This document shows positions 34,932 to 43,963 of a stretch of DNA of 64,000 nt, piece by piece. Origin of the DNA: CAWJFJ01 sp963800065 (GTDB lineage: Bacteria > Actinomycetota > Acidimicrobiia > Acidimicrobiales > UBA8190); the NCBI GenBank assembly GCA_963800065.1, contig CAWCZO010000008.1:310001-374000 (forward strand), read 5' to 3'. Below the pieces are notes generated by a model. That model did not search any database. It was not told where the DNA came from and was given only the letters and a program-made list of their open reading frames with translations. The translations under genes were made by a program, and so were the position numbers. Each line of letters begins with the position of its first letter. Position 1 is the stretch's first letter.

Positions 34932-36431
34932 CTAACCGGGTTGATCGCCGGCCAGGAGATAGCCCCCGCCCCCGACGCCGGCACAGATCGCAAAGAAATG
35001 GTCCTCCGTGCTTGAGCCACCCCGCGATCCTAAGAACCCGGCGTCGCCGAAGCTGAACACCCCGCCGTCGGCGGAGACCAACCAGTAGCCGTTGCCGTCG
35101 GCGGTGGAGGCCATGCCCACCACGGGGGCGTCGAGGGTCTTGCCCCCCATCGACCCGTGGAACCCGGCGTCGCCGAAGCTGAACACCCCGCCGTCGGCGG
35201 AGACCAACCAGTAGCCGTTGCCGTCGGCGGTGGAGGCCATGCCCACCACGGGGGCGTCGAGGGTCTTGCCCCCCATCGACCCGTGGAACCCGGCGTCGCC
35301 GAAGCTGAACACCCCGCCGTCGGCGGAGACCAACCAGTAGCCGTTGCCGTCGGCGGTGGAGGCCATGCCCACCACGGGGGCGTCGAGGGTCTTGCCCCCC
35401 ATCGACCCGTGGAACCCGGCGTCGCCGAAGCTGAACACCCCGCCGTCGGCGGAGACCAACCAGTAGCCGTTGCCGTCGGCGGTGGAGGCCATGCCCACCA
35501 CGGGGGCGTCGAGGGTCTTGCCCCCCATCGACCCGTGGAACCCGGCGTCGCCGAAGCTGAACACCCCGCCGTCGGCGGCAGTCATCCAGTATCCGTCGCT
35601 CAGACCGTCGAGGGCCGCTCCGACCAACGGTGTGTCGGAGGTGACCGACTGGCCCGGCGATGGCGCCCTTCCGAAGCTGAACGCCGAGCTCTCCTCGGGC
35701 TCCGTCATCCCATTGCACACCGAGACGAAGGTATAGCCCTCGTTCTCCAGATCGCCGATGATCTGCGGTAGGGCGTCCACGGTTTCATATCGGGGACCTC
35801 CACCATCGTGCATGTCGACCACCGCACCTGGAAACGCCGCCTCCACCACGCTGTCGACGATGGCCTGTGTGCCAGGAAGGCTCCAGTCCCTCGGGTCGAT
35901 CGAATAGCTCATCGTGGACAGCCCACGTTGAGCGATCTGGTCGAGCACGGTGGTGTTCCAGGAATCGTATGGTGGCCGTACGCACGTCGGCGTCTGGCCC
36001 GTGAGCGAGCGGATCTCGTTCTGGGTCTGGTCGATCTCGTACGGGAACTCCGACTCGGGAATGGTGGTCAAATCGGGGTGTGTCCAGGTGTGGTCCTCGA
36101 CCGGATAACCAGCGGCGGCAAGCATCTGCGTGTACTGAGGGTACTCGGCGATATTCTCGCCGATCTCGAAGAAAGTGGCCGGCACGTGGTAGCGCTCGAG
36201 GACCGATAGGACCTGCGGCGTATAAGGTCCCGGGCCGTCGTCGAAGGTGAGGGCGATGACCTTCTTTCCAGCGGTGACGGCGCCTCCCGGAGCTTGGTAC
36301 GTGTAGAAAGCCGGTTGCGGGACCTGAGCCGATGCTACCGACGACGGCGCGCATGCCATCACGACCACACATGCGACCACGGTGCCAATCGTCGGGATGG
36401 TCCCGATCACGTCCGCCAGCCGCTTTGCCAC
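34932..36431 (-). CDS. Secreted polysaccharide deacetylase with C-terminal tandem repeats
   Basis: The 499-residue protein has a signal peptide (GTVVACVVVMACAPSSVASA) and a NodB domain (about 58-245). The latter has the catalytic/metal motifs TFDDGPG, DHTWTHPD, RPPYDSW, DPRDW and DMHDGGG. The C-terminal half consists of 42-residue repeats of the GYWLVSADGGVFSFGDAGFHGSMGG type. These are probably a beta-propeller or wall-binding module. It should remove acetyl groups from peptidoglycan or another amino-sugar polymer outside the cell. Confidence 0.9.
   Translation of the reverse strand: MAKRLADVIGTIPTIGTVVACVVVMACAPSSVASAQVPQPAFYTYQAPGGAVTAGKKVIALTFDDGPGPYTPQVLSVLERYHVPATFFEIGENIAEYPQYTQMLAAAGYPVEDHTWTHPDLTTIPESEFPYEIDQTQNEIRSLTGQTPTCVRPPYDSWNTTVLDQIAQRGLSTMSYSIDPRDWSLPGTQAIVDSVVEAAFPGAVVDMHDGGGPRYETVDALPQIIGDLENEGYTFVSVCNGMTEPEESSAFSFGRAPSPGQSVTSDTPLVGAALDGLSDGYWMTAADGGVFSFGDAGFHGSMGGKTLDAPVVGMASTADGNGYWLVSADGGVFSFGDAGFHGSMGGKTLDAPVVGMASTADGNGYWLVSADGGVFSFGDAGFHGSMGGKTLDAPVVGMASTADGNGYWLVSADGGVFSFGDAGFHGSMGGKTLDAPVVGMASTADGNGYWLVSADGGVFSFGDAGFLGSRGGSSTEDHFFAICAGVGGGGYLLAGDQPG
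35035..35580 (-). repeat. 126-bp tandem repeat inside the deacetylase gene
   Basis: The unit start recurs at 35035, 35161, 35287, 35413 and 35539, exactly 126 bases (42 codons) apart. The inner copies appear identical at DNA level; the outermost have diverged. Such identity implies recent expansion or ongoing gene conversion, and copy number is probably variable between strains. Confidence 0.9.
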
Positions 36432-36585
36432 GCTCGGATCGTATGGTCACCCGAGAAAGGTGTTGTAGGGCCAAAGGTCCTGAAGACGAAAGACCAGATG
36501 GAGCATCAATCTCTTTGCCGAGCGCCGGCAGCGAAGGTCCTTTGACCCTATCGTCGGGACACGAATCTTCGTAGCGTCATGATCT

Positions 36586-38373
36586 ATGGATCGCGACCGG
36601 GAATCGATTGACGCTGATCTGGCGGCGCTCGAGGTTTCCATGCGACATCTCGAGGAGATCCACCACGGAGACATCGCCGCTGTTCATGCCGAGCACCGGG
36701 GCGACGCGGTCAACCTCATCCACTACCTCGCCCTCCGACACGGTGACGTCCGCTTGCTGCAGCGCAGACTGGGGGAGCGAGGTCTGTCATCGTTGGGGCG
36801 CTGCGAGCCGCATGTGCTCGCCACTGTCGAGAGCGTCCGGGCAGCACTCTTCGGTAAGCGCCCCGAATTCGATCCGGCCACGCTGAGTTTTGAGGAAGGA
36901 CGCGAAGCCCTGGACCGCAACACCGACGCCCTCTTCGGTCCCCGCCCACCCGGACGGGTGCCACGAATCATGGTCACCCTTCCGAGCGAGGCGGCGGACG
37001 ACTACCTGCTGGTGCGCTATTTGGTCATCTCAGGAATGGACGTCGCCCGTATCAACGGCGCCCATGACGGTCCTCATCAATGGGAGAGAATGGCACGCAA
37101 CGTGCGCAAGGCCTCCATTGAGATCGGGCGTCCCTGCAAAGTTTCGATGGATCTGCCAGGACCAAAACTACGGACAGGAGAGCTTGTCGAGGGACCGCAG
37201 GTCGTCAAGCTACGCCCGGAACGGGACCAGCGAGGTCTGCCGATCACTCCCGCTCTGGTCACCCTCGTTACCCGTTCGTCGCCTGAAGGCGGTGCCGGGT
37301 CGTTGCCCGTGGACGTTTCGTGGATCGAGCGCCGCCAGCCAGGGGATGTTGTCGACATGGTCGATACGCGAGGCTCGCGGCGCCAGCTGGGGGTCATCGA
37401 GGCGGTCCCGGGCAGGCTGGTCCTCGAGGTCTGGGACACCACGTACATCGAAACCGGGACGGTGCTCTGCTGCCACGACGAGTCGACCAGGGTAGGAACC
37501 TTGGCGCCTGTCCCTCAGTATCACGTGCTTTGCGTCGGAGACCCGCTGCTGTTGACCAACGACCTGGAGCCGGCCGTTCCCTGGCGTCACGGGCTGCCCG
37601 GGGAGGCTCGGATCGGTTGCACTCTCCCAGAGGCCTTCGAGACCGCCCAGGTCGGCCAGCGGGTCATCCTTGACGACGGCAGGATCACCGGGGTGATCGA
37701 AAGCGTCACGGTCGACGGGATCCGGGTCCGCATCCTCACGGCGTCGCCTCGCGGTTCGCGGCTCCGGGCCGAGAAGGGGATTAACCTGCCTGATACCGAT
37801 CTCACCATCGATGTGGTGACGGATGCCGACCTTCCACTGCTCGAGGTCGCTGCCGCCTACGCCGACATGGTGGGGCTGTCGTTCCTGCGTCACGAAGGCG
37901 ACGTCGACGTGGTGCACGACCATCTCGCAAAAGTCCATGCTGAGCACGTCGGGATCATCCTGAAGATCGAAACCACGACCGCCTTCGCCTCGCTTCCGGA
38001 GATTCTCCTTCACGCTATGCGCTCCCCCCTCGTCGGGGTCATGATCGCCAGGGGGGATCTTGCCGTCGAAGCAGGCTACGAACGTCTCGCCGAGGTCCAG
38101 GAGGAGATTCTCTGGTTGTGCGAGGCCGCCCATCTCCCGGTGATCTGGGCCACCGAAGTCCTCGACCAACTTGCCCGGACCGGCCAACCCTCACGGGCCG
38201 AGGTCACCGATGCGGCCATGGCGCAGCGAGCGGAGTGCGTCATGCTCAACAAAGGTCCCTATGTCAACGCCGCCATCGTCGGTCTCGATGACATCCTTCG
38301 CCGGATGTCGGGGCATCAACGAAAGAAGACGGCGTTGTTGCGCCCGCTGCACAGTTGGGGCGACGACTCGTGA
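36586..38373 (+). CDS. Pyruvate-kinase-like barrel protein with N-terminal extension
   Basis: The 595-residue protein has about 135 extra residues before a pyruvate kinase barrel. Motifs follow the family: PRIMVTLPSEA (usual ATIGPAS), GMDVARINGAHDG (usual GM..aRlNfSHG), MDLPGPKLRTG, ILKIETTTAF with the catalytic Lys, MIARGDLAVEAGYE and VIWATEVLDQLA. The late MLSGETA signature has become MLNKGPYVNAA, and the C-terminal regulatory domain is missing. It belongs to a divergent branch annotated pyruvate kinase. Whether it makes pyruvate and ATP from PEP and ADP is uncertain. Confidence 0.75.
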   Translation: MDRDRESIDADLAALEVSMRHLEEIHHGDIAAVHAEHRGDAVNLIHYLALRHGDVRLLQRRLGERGLSSLGRCEPHVLATVESVRAALFGKRPEFDPATLSFEEGREALDRNTDALFGPRPPGRVPRIMVTLPSEAADDYLLVRYLVISGMDVARINGAHDGPHQWERMARNVRKASIEIGRPCKVSMDLPGPKLRTGELVEGPQVVKLRPERDQRGLPITPALVTLVTRSSPEGGAGSLPVDVSWIERRQPGDVVDMVDTRGSRRQLGVIEAVPGRLVLEVWDTTYIETGTVLCCHDESTRVGTLAPVPQYHVLCVGDPLLLTNDLEPAVPWRHGLPGEARIGCTLPEAFETAQVGQRVILDDGRITGVIESVTVDGIRVRILTASPRGSRLRAEKGINLPDTDLTIDVVTDADLPLLEVAAAYADMVGLSFLRHEGDVDVVHDHLAKVHAEHVGIILKIETTTAFASLPEILLHAMRSPLVGVMIARGDLAVEAGYERLAEVQEEILWLCEAAHLPVIWATEVLDQLARTGQPSRAEVTDAAMAQRAECVMLNKGPYVNAAIVGLDDILRRMSGHQRKKTALLRPLHSWGDDS

Positions 38374-38502
38374 TCAAACCGTCTCGGGGACGCCAGGAAG
38401 TCTGCGCTCAACCCCCAGCGGTGGTGCGCACACAGGGCGCGCAGCTGTCGGCCGGGCACATCAAGCAACGCCGAGGACGAACCCTGTACTGAGCGATCGA
38501 CC

Positions 38503-38931
38503 TCATTGCCATCGGATGGTGGGGTGTTCCACCAGGGCGCTCAGCACGCTCGTGACGAGAGCGGCCGGCTTCACCGAAGAGGGTGCCCGTGGTCCCGCCA
38601 GTTCAAGCTCGAGCGGGACAAGTGTCCACCGCTGGAGCTCAGCGAGCGAGCGCCCCCGCCTGGTCGCTTGAATCATGAGCTCCTGGCCCAGGAGGGAGAC
38701 GGCCTGGAACCACACCGCGGTGGTCTCAGAGGCAGGAAGAGCTGGCTGCGGTCCACCGGATGCCAGCGCCGCAATCTCGTCGTCCGTGCCATGAGCCAAG
38801 AGGTTCAGCCAGGCCCACGCAGGGACTGGGCGATTGTGCTGATCAAAGTACTGCGCAGAATGCCCGGAGAGGAACGCCTCGCACTCGGCGACGAGGACGC
38901 GTTCCCAAGTCCGACTTCGAGTTGTCCACAT
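38503..38931 (-). CDS. Hypothetical protein, paralogue of the one at 47042
   Basis: The start is taken at ATG 38931 (MWTTRSRTWERVLVAEC). The 142-residue product contains WERVLVAECEAFLSGH, VPAWAWLNLLAHG, a Q/E-rich helix and ELQRWTLVPLELEL. The same blocks occur in order in the product of 47042-47470. The protein looks helical and cytoplasmic. No known family is recognised, but two paralogues in one window argue that it is real. Confidence 0.65.
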   Translation of the reverse strand: MWTTRSRTWERVLVAECEAFLSGHSAQYFDQHNRPVPAWAWLNLLAHGTDDEIAALASGGPQPALPASETTAVWFQAVSLLGQELMIQATRRGRSLAELQRWTLVPLELELAGPRAPSSVKPAALVTSVLSALVEHPTIRWQ

Positions 38932-39511
38932 CTTGAACCATCCTTGCTGGCCGTGTCCTCCACTCATATTGCGACTTGGAGGCGCCCGCGGGAAGGGTCG
39001 AACGTCCCTCAGGTGTCGCCACCGGCAACCGGGCCGAGCAGATCGCATCGGCTATCTGGGATCGTGCCGTCGAGCGATCGACTTGCGGTGTGATCGGTCG
39101 GACGACGAATTTCGTCACAGCGCCGGGTCGACCACGAGGCGTTCAGAGTATCGGGACTTTCGCCTCTAGCAGAACAGAGGCTTTCGGCCCATGATGAATA
39201 TTGAAGGATCCGTGAGGATCCGGAAGGAGGCACTCATGCGATGTAGTCAGGGTGGCTCGACCTGAGAACGGATGACGGAGGATTGTACGGGAGAAATCCC
39301 GGTAGGCCCTCGTCAAAGGAAAGCGACTCGCAGTTTGAGCGTTGCAACGGCAAGGAGCAAGAAGGCTCCTAGAGGTGCCATTTCCTCAGAGTGTCCGTTC
39401 TCGGAGTACAAACGAAGCAAGGCGCCCGATCCCCGGAAGTCTGTGGGACGGGCGCTTTCGCGTCGCGCCCTCGGTCCGGGACGTCCTTTCGCTCCGAGGT
39501 CCTGCTCGCCA
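38932..39511. other. Intergenic stretch
   Basis: No supportable gene. A GC-rich hairpin (GGGCGC at 39450-39455 and GCGCCC at 39465-39470) lies about 42 bases beyond the MFS gene stop and may help end that transcript, though no T-tract follows. Confidence 0.35.
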
Positions 39512-41332
39512 CTATTGATCGAGGGGTGCGCCGCCGGCGCCCGTCGGCTTGGTCGGTTCAGCTGCACCGTCGTCGTCCGAGTAGTGGTACTTCCCGCCTC
39601 GTAGCCACGACATACCGGCGGCCACCAGGCAGGCGCCGATGGCGAAGTCGAACGCGGCGTGCAATCCATCGGCGAAAGGTCCTGAGATGAGGGAGGGGAA
39701 GAAGCTCCGCCCTGTCAGCAACGCCGCTTGCCCTTTAGGCAACTGAGCCAGTATCGAGGTTCCGAGCAGATGTTTGATGGGGTTATAGCCCAAGAAGGCA
39801 CCGAAGAGGGTGGAGACCGGTGGCAGGTGGGCCGCTTTGGACGCCGCCGAAGACGGAACACCATGGGCAACGAGTCCATGAAAAAGTGTGGTTGGCAGTC
39901 TGGCCGAGAGACCCACGATCACAAGGGTGAAGAAGATCCCGACCGAGAGCACCTGAGCCGCATTCTGGAAAGTCGCGTTCATCCCCGAGCCCACGCCGCG
40001 GTGATGTTCGGGCAGGCTGTTCATCACCCCAGCGCGGTTAGGTGCGGCAAAGGCGCCCATGGCCAGGCCGTTCATGAGCAGGATAGGCCCGAACACCGCA
40101 TAGGAGAAGTTGACCGGCAACAGCTCGAGGAGGAGGAAAGAGCCGGCTGCGACAATCATCCCCCCCGACGCGAACGGTCGGGAGCCGTAGCGGTCGGAAA
40201 GGAAGCCCGAGAGTGGCCCGGCTAGGAGGAATCCGGCGGTGAGCGGCAACATGTAGATGCCCGCCCATAGCGGCGTCCGGCTGAAGCTGTAGCCGTGCAG
40301 CGGCAGCCAGATGCCCTGGAGCCAGATGATCAACATGAACATGAGCCCGCCCCGCCCGATGCCGGCGAGCAAGGAGGAGAGGCATCCGGCAGTAAAGGCA
40401 CGGATCCTGAACAGCGGTATGCGGAACATGGGATCGGCAACCCGGCGTTCGATGAGGGCGAAGACCGCCAACAGCGAGACTCCGACACCGAGGCAGCCGA
40501 GCACGAAGGGGCTCTTCCAGCCCATGGTGGAATGGCCGTAAGGCTGGATGCCGTAGGTGACGCCGACCAGGATCCCGACAAGGCCCAAGGCGAAGGCTAA
40601 GTTCCCCGGCCAATCGAGGCGCGCGTGGCCTTGAGGGGGAACCTCGCGGAGCTTCGTGTAGGCCCACACCGTGCCGAAGAGGCCGATCGGAACCGAGACC
40701 AAGAAGATCAGTCTCCACTGGATCGGGGCGAGCACCCCGCCGAGGACGAGTCCGATGAATGAGCCGCTGATGCCGGCCACCTGATTGATGCCGAGGGCCA
40801 TGCCCCGTTCGTCCTCCGGAAAGGCATCGGTGATAATGGCGGCGGAGTTGGCGATGAGGAGCGCGGCCCCCACCCCCTGGAAGACCCGCATGATGACCAA
40901 CCACAGCGCCGCCGCCGTGCCGCTCATCCATGTCACGGCCAGCACCAGGGAGAAGAACGTATATACGGCAAAGCCGAGGTTGTACATGCGAACCCGGCCG
41001 TACATGTCGCCGAGACGTCCCAGGCTCACTACGAGCACACTCGTGACGACCATGAAGCTCAGGATCATCCACAGCAGATAGAAGCTGTTGCCGGGAGCCA
41101 GCGGATTGAGTCGAATGCCCCGGAAGATGTCGGGCAGAGCGATCAGCATGATCGAAGTGTCGATCATGGCCATCAGCGAGCCGAGCGTGGTGTTGGACAG
41201 GACGACCCACTTGTAATGGTCGTCGCTGCCATCTCGGGCAGTGAGCCGGCTCTGTACCGTCACACCGTGCGTTTCCCTTGAAAGTAAACCGTTGCTCCTG
41301 TCGGCACCCCGCGGGCGAGAAACCTCGGTCAC
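39512..41332 (-). CDS. DHA2-type MFS exporter (14 membrane segments)
   Basis: The 606-residue protein has about fourteen membrane helices. It carries the DHA2 marks LMAMIDTSIMLIALPDI (helix 1), GRLGDMYGRVRMY (loop 2-3), VMRVFQGVGAALLIANSAAII (helix 4) and GINQVAGISGSFIGLVLGG (motif C-like, helix 5). Such proteins expel drugs or metabolites using the proton gradient. A 40-residue polar tail precedes helix 1. No regulator is adjacent. Confidence 0.88.
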   Translation of the reverse strand: MTEVSRPRGADRSNGLLSRETHGVTVQSRLTARDGSDDHYKWVVLSNTTLGSLMAMIDTSIMLIALPDIFRGIRLNPLAPGNSFYLLWMILSFMVVTSVLVVSLGRLGDMYGRVRMYNLGFAVYTFFSLVLAVTWMSGTAAALWLVIMRVFQGVGAALLIANSAAIITDAFPEDERGMALGINQVAGISGSFIGLVLGGVLAPIQWRLIFLVSVPIGLFGTVWAYTKLREVPPQGHARLDWPGNLAFALGLVGILVGVTYGIQPYGHSTMGWKSPFVLGCLGVGVSLLAVFALIERRVADPMFRIPLFRIRAFTAGCLSSLLAGIGRGGLMFMLIIWLQGIWLPLHGYSFSRTPLWAGIYMLPLTAGFLLAGPLSGFLSDRYGSRPFASGGMIVAAGSFLLLELLPVNFSYAVFGPILLMNGLAMGAFAAPNRAGVMNSLPEHHRGVGSGMNATFQNAAQVLSVGIFFTLVIVGLSARLPTTLFHGLVAHGVPSSAASKAAHLPPVSTLFGAFLGYNPIKHLLGTSILAQLPKGQAALLTGRSFFPSLISGPFADGLHAAFDFAIGACLVAAGMSWLRGGKYHYSDDDGAAEPTKPTGAGGAPLDQ

Positions 41333-41421
41333 TTGGTTTCCACCATATCGGAGGCGACCTTCCCCGTCGAAAAGGGCAGCGAACTTGATCGCCGACCAGT
41401 GTGCCTAGGCCGGCTGCACCT

Positions 41422-42066
41422 CTAATCGTTCACGTGATCGACATCGACGGTCGGTAGGTCCTGCACCTCCTGCTTGGTGAGACTGAGCCGAATACCGTTG
41501 TCCACCCCGGTCACGGCGCTGATTGGAATTGCCACCTCCTTGCGGCCCCAAAGGTGTCCCTCTTGAAGCAGCACGTGAGTGACGTGGTGATCCTCCGGGG
41601 TGACGACCAATCCTTGGACTCGCCCTATGACTCCATCCGTGGCATGGACTTGTTCGCCGCGACGGACGGCGACCTCGCCCAGGGGGACCTTGGTAATGAT
41701 GACGGGCTGCGGTATGTTTCCCATACCGAGACCCCCACCCCCGCCCAGGCCGTAGTAGGGCCACGTCAGTACCTGACCGGGGTTATAGCCCGGGTAGCCG
41801 CCGATCCCCGACAAGAACTGTGTCTCCTCGGCCCAATCGAGCTTCTTGAATTGCGCCAGAGTGCAACGGAGTCGGATCTCGTCCGTCGCGGTGTCGACCA
41901 GCGTCAGAGGGACGAGTCGACCGAGTGCTATGCGGTGCTTCGGTTCAACCACGAGGTGAGTCACTGTCCGAGTGATCGGATCAACGACGACACGAATTAC
42001 ATCGCCACAGACCCCGTCCTTGCATCTCGCCTGGGCCCCGATAGTGAAAGTTGTCGTCTCCGTCAT
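41422..42066 (-). CDS. PRC-barrel-like protein
   Basis: The 214-residue protein has two PRC-barrel-type halves. These are residues about 6-75 (GAQARCKDGVCGDVIRVVVDP...VTHLVVEPK) and about 118-205 (QVHATDGVIGRVQGLVVTPEDHHVTHVLLQEGHLWG...VAIPISAV). A Gly/Tyr-rich linker joins them. PRC barrels mediate protein or RNA contacts. The divergent neighbour encodes a universal stress protein, and this pairing suggests a general stress role (inference). Confidence 0.7.
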   Translation of the reverse strand: MTETTTFTIGAQARCKDGVCGDVIRVVVDPITRTVTHLVVEPKHRIALGRLVPLTLVDTATDEIRLRCTLAQFKKLDWAEETQFLSGIGGYPGYNPGQVLTWPYYGLGGGGGLGMGNIPQPVIITKVPLGEVAVRRGEQVHATDGVIGRVQGLVVTPEDHHVTHVLLQEGHLWGRKEVAIPISAVTGVDNGIRLSLTKQEVQDLPTVDVDHVND

Positions 42067-42302
42067 GCCACCCTCTTCTCCACTTCTTGCACCCTACGGT
42101 GCCCACAACCTCAGCGCCAGTGCCCTCGCATCTCGGCGGTTGTCCCATGCGGGAAGCGCGACCCGTCGCCGATGCCCGTCATCGACGGCCGCAAAACGAA
42201 GGCCCTAGGGACCATCGGCCCTATGCACCGACAGACGAGCGGGTCACGATGCACCTGGCGCTTTGCGCGCCGCCGGCTGAGGCGGACAGGAGGGGCAACC
42301 AT

Positions 42303-42728
42303 ATGACCACGACGGACAGGGACATCGTCGACTCCACGCCGCCCATCGTCGTCGGGGTCGACGGCTCGCCGTCTTCGAAGGCGGCGCTCGCCTGGGCGGC
42401 GCGTCAGGCCGAACTCTCGCATGTCCCGCTTCTCGTCGTGAGCTCCTGGCGCTCCGGCACGAGCTACGGATGGCCATCAGCCGAGGCGATCATCGAGGAT
42501 TGCCTCACGGAGGTCCTGGGACCCGACCCGGGCATCGACATCGGCACCTTGGTCTTGGAGGGTCATCCCGCCCCTGTGCTCACCGAACAGTCGAAGACCG
42601 CTTCGCTGATCGTCGTCGGCAGTCGAGGCCGCGGGGAATTTGCAGGAATGCTCCTCGGTTCGGTGAGCGAGTTCCTGTCCACCCACGCCCACTGCCCGGT
42701 GCTCATCGTGCGGGATCAAGGGACCTGA
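42303..42728 (+). CDS. Universal stress protein (UspA family, single domain)
   Basis: ATG 42303 is preceded by AGGAGGGG at good spacing. The 141-residue protein has the first strand PIVVGVDGSPSSKAALAWA and the ATP-binding type motif GSRGRGEFAGMLLGSVSEFLSTHAHCPVLIV. This places it in the nucleotide-binding subgroup. It should be cytoplasmic and stress-induced; no operator is evident. Confidence 0.9.
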   Translation: MTTTDRDIVDSTPPIVVGVDGSPSSKAALAWAARQAELSHVPLLVVSSWRSGTSYGWPSAEAIIEDCLTEVLGPDPGIDIGTLVLEGHPAPVLTEQSKTASLIVVGSRGRGEFAGMLLGSVSEFLSTHAHCPVLIVRDQGT

Positions 42729-43101
42729 GTCTCCGTTCCGATCGGCGGCAAGCGGCCTTCGCCCTGCTCCAGCACACCTCGACCAACTCAGCGGTCGAAG
42801 GGATCGGCGACGTCATTGCTCGCCGCCACGAGCCGCTATCGGATCGTTTGGAAGCTGTTACCGGCGCGGGACTCGCATCGGCGTCCTCCATGTCCACGTG
42901 GGCGGCCAGAGGATCGAGGTTGTCCTGGGTGCGTCGCGCCGCCTGACCTGTCCCCCGGCGGTATGGCGGCTCACACGCTTGTAGCCGTCGTTCGTCAGGA
43001 GGACGGCCACCGCCCGTGCGAAGGGCCGAAGGTCACATCTCGGACGGTCCCCACATCCGGAGAACCTTCGTGCCGTCCCCGCCGCAGCGGCACCTGTCGG
43101 G
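42729..43101. other. Intergenic stretch
   Basis: No convincing gene was found between the universal stress gene and the membrane protein gene. Confidence 0.4.
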
Positions 43102-43896
43102 ATGAGGCGCAGCGGAGGCCCCCTTCACGATGCGACGATGTCGGGCGTGTCTGCCCGTCGGGTGGTCCCCGCCATCGTCTTCGCTTCGGCGCTGTGTGCG
43201 TGGTGCGGTTGGGCGAGTGGTTTCCACCACTCCTCGACTCCCGCACTGGCCACGTGGTCCGCCTCGCTTGTCGGCGTGGTTGTTATCGACGTCATGCTGT
43301 GGCGGGGCCGGCGCGGTGGCCGCCCCGGCTTGCATCTGACACCGGACCGCACGAGCTGGCCACGGCCGGGCCAGGAGGGCGGCGGCCGAGCGATCGTCGG
43401 CCTGTTGCCGTGGCTGGCCCTTACCCTCGTGGTACTGGTCTGGGAGCTGCTCGGCATCGACACTGGTCCGCACCAGCCGCACCTGACGGTCAGCGCGCTG
43501 GCACAGGCGTTCCGACCTTTCAATGCTGCCCTGCTGCTCGGATGGATCCTGGTCGGGCTGGGCTACGGTGCAGCGCGAGCGAGGGCGCCTGTCGGGTGGA
43601 CCTCAGGCAAGACCGCTCATGGCGCATCGCCGGGAGCATTGTCCGGTGCCGCGGTGGTTGGCGGGCACCGGGCGACCGTCTTGGCGCTGCTGCTCCCGCC
43701 GAGTCGGGCCGTGGGCGTGGCCTTCTGGGTCGGCCTGATGGTCGCCTGCGTACTTGTGGAGGTCGCCGCCCGGCGGTCCCGGGGTCGTCTGGCCGACGCC
43801 GAGGAGTTCGTCCGGCTGATCTCGGGGCCACCGGTGGCCAACGCCCTTCTGGTGGTGGCGTGGACCTACGCCGGGTGGCACCTCTTCGCCCACTGA
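43102..43896 (+). CDS. Hypothetical integral membrane protein
   Basis: Up to 264 residues from ATG 43102; an ATG at 43138 is an alternative. There are about six hydrophobic helices (for example VVPAIVFASALCAWCGWASG, IVGLLPWLALTLVVLVWELLG and VAFWVGLMVACVLVEVAA). Charged loops are Arg-rich. No family is recognised. Confidence 0.55.
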   Translation: MRRSGGPLHDATMSGVSARRVVPAIVFASALCAWCGWASGFHHSSTPALATWSASLVGVVVIDVMLWRGRRGGRPGLHLTPDRTSWPRPGQEGGGRAIVGLLPWLALTLVVLVWELLGIDTGPHQPHLTVSALAQAFRPFNAALLLGWILVGLGYGAARARAPVGWTSGKTAHGASPGALSGAAVVGGHRATVLALLLPPSRAVGVAFWVGLMVACVLVEVAARRSRGRLADAEEFVRLISGPPVANALLVVAWTYAGWHLFAH

Positions 43897-43963
43897 CTCG
43901 TGGGACTTGTTGTGTCCCTTCCGTGTCGGCGGCGGGACATCCAGCCTCGTTCCCGAGCAGTGG

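Noticed and set aside
35035..35580. CRISPR-like array because of regular repeats
   Set aside because: The period is 126 bases (42 codons), without unique spacers, and lies inside an open coding frame.
35157..35771. Long plus-strand frame of HRPVEPGVAEAEH repeats
   Set aside because: It is the antisense shadow of the deacetylase tandem repeats.
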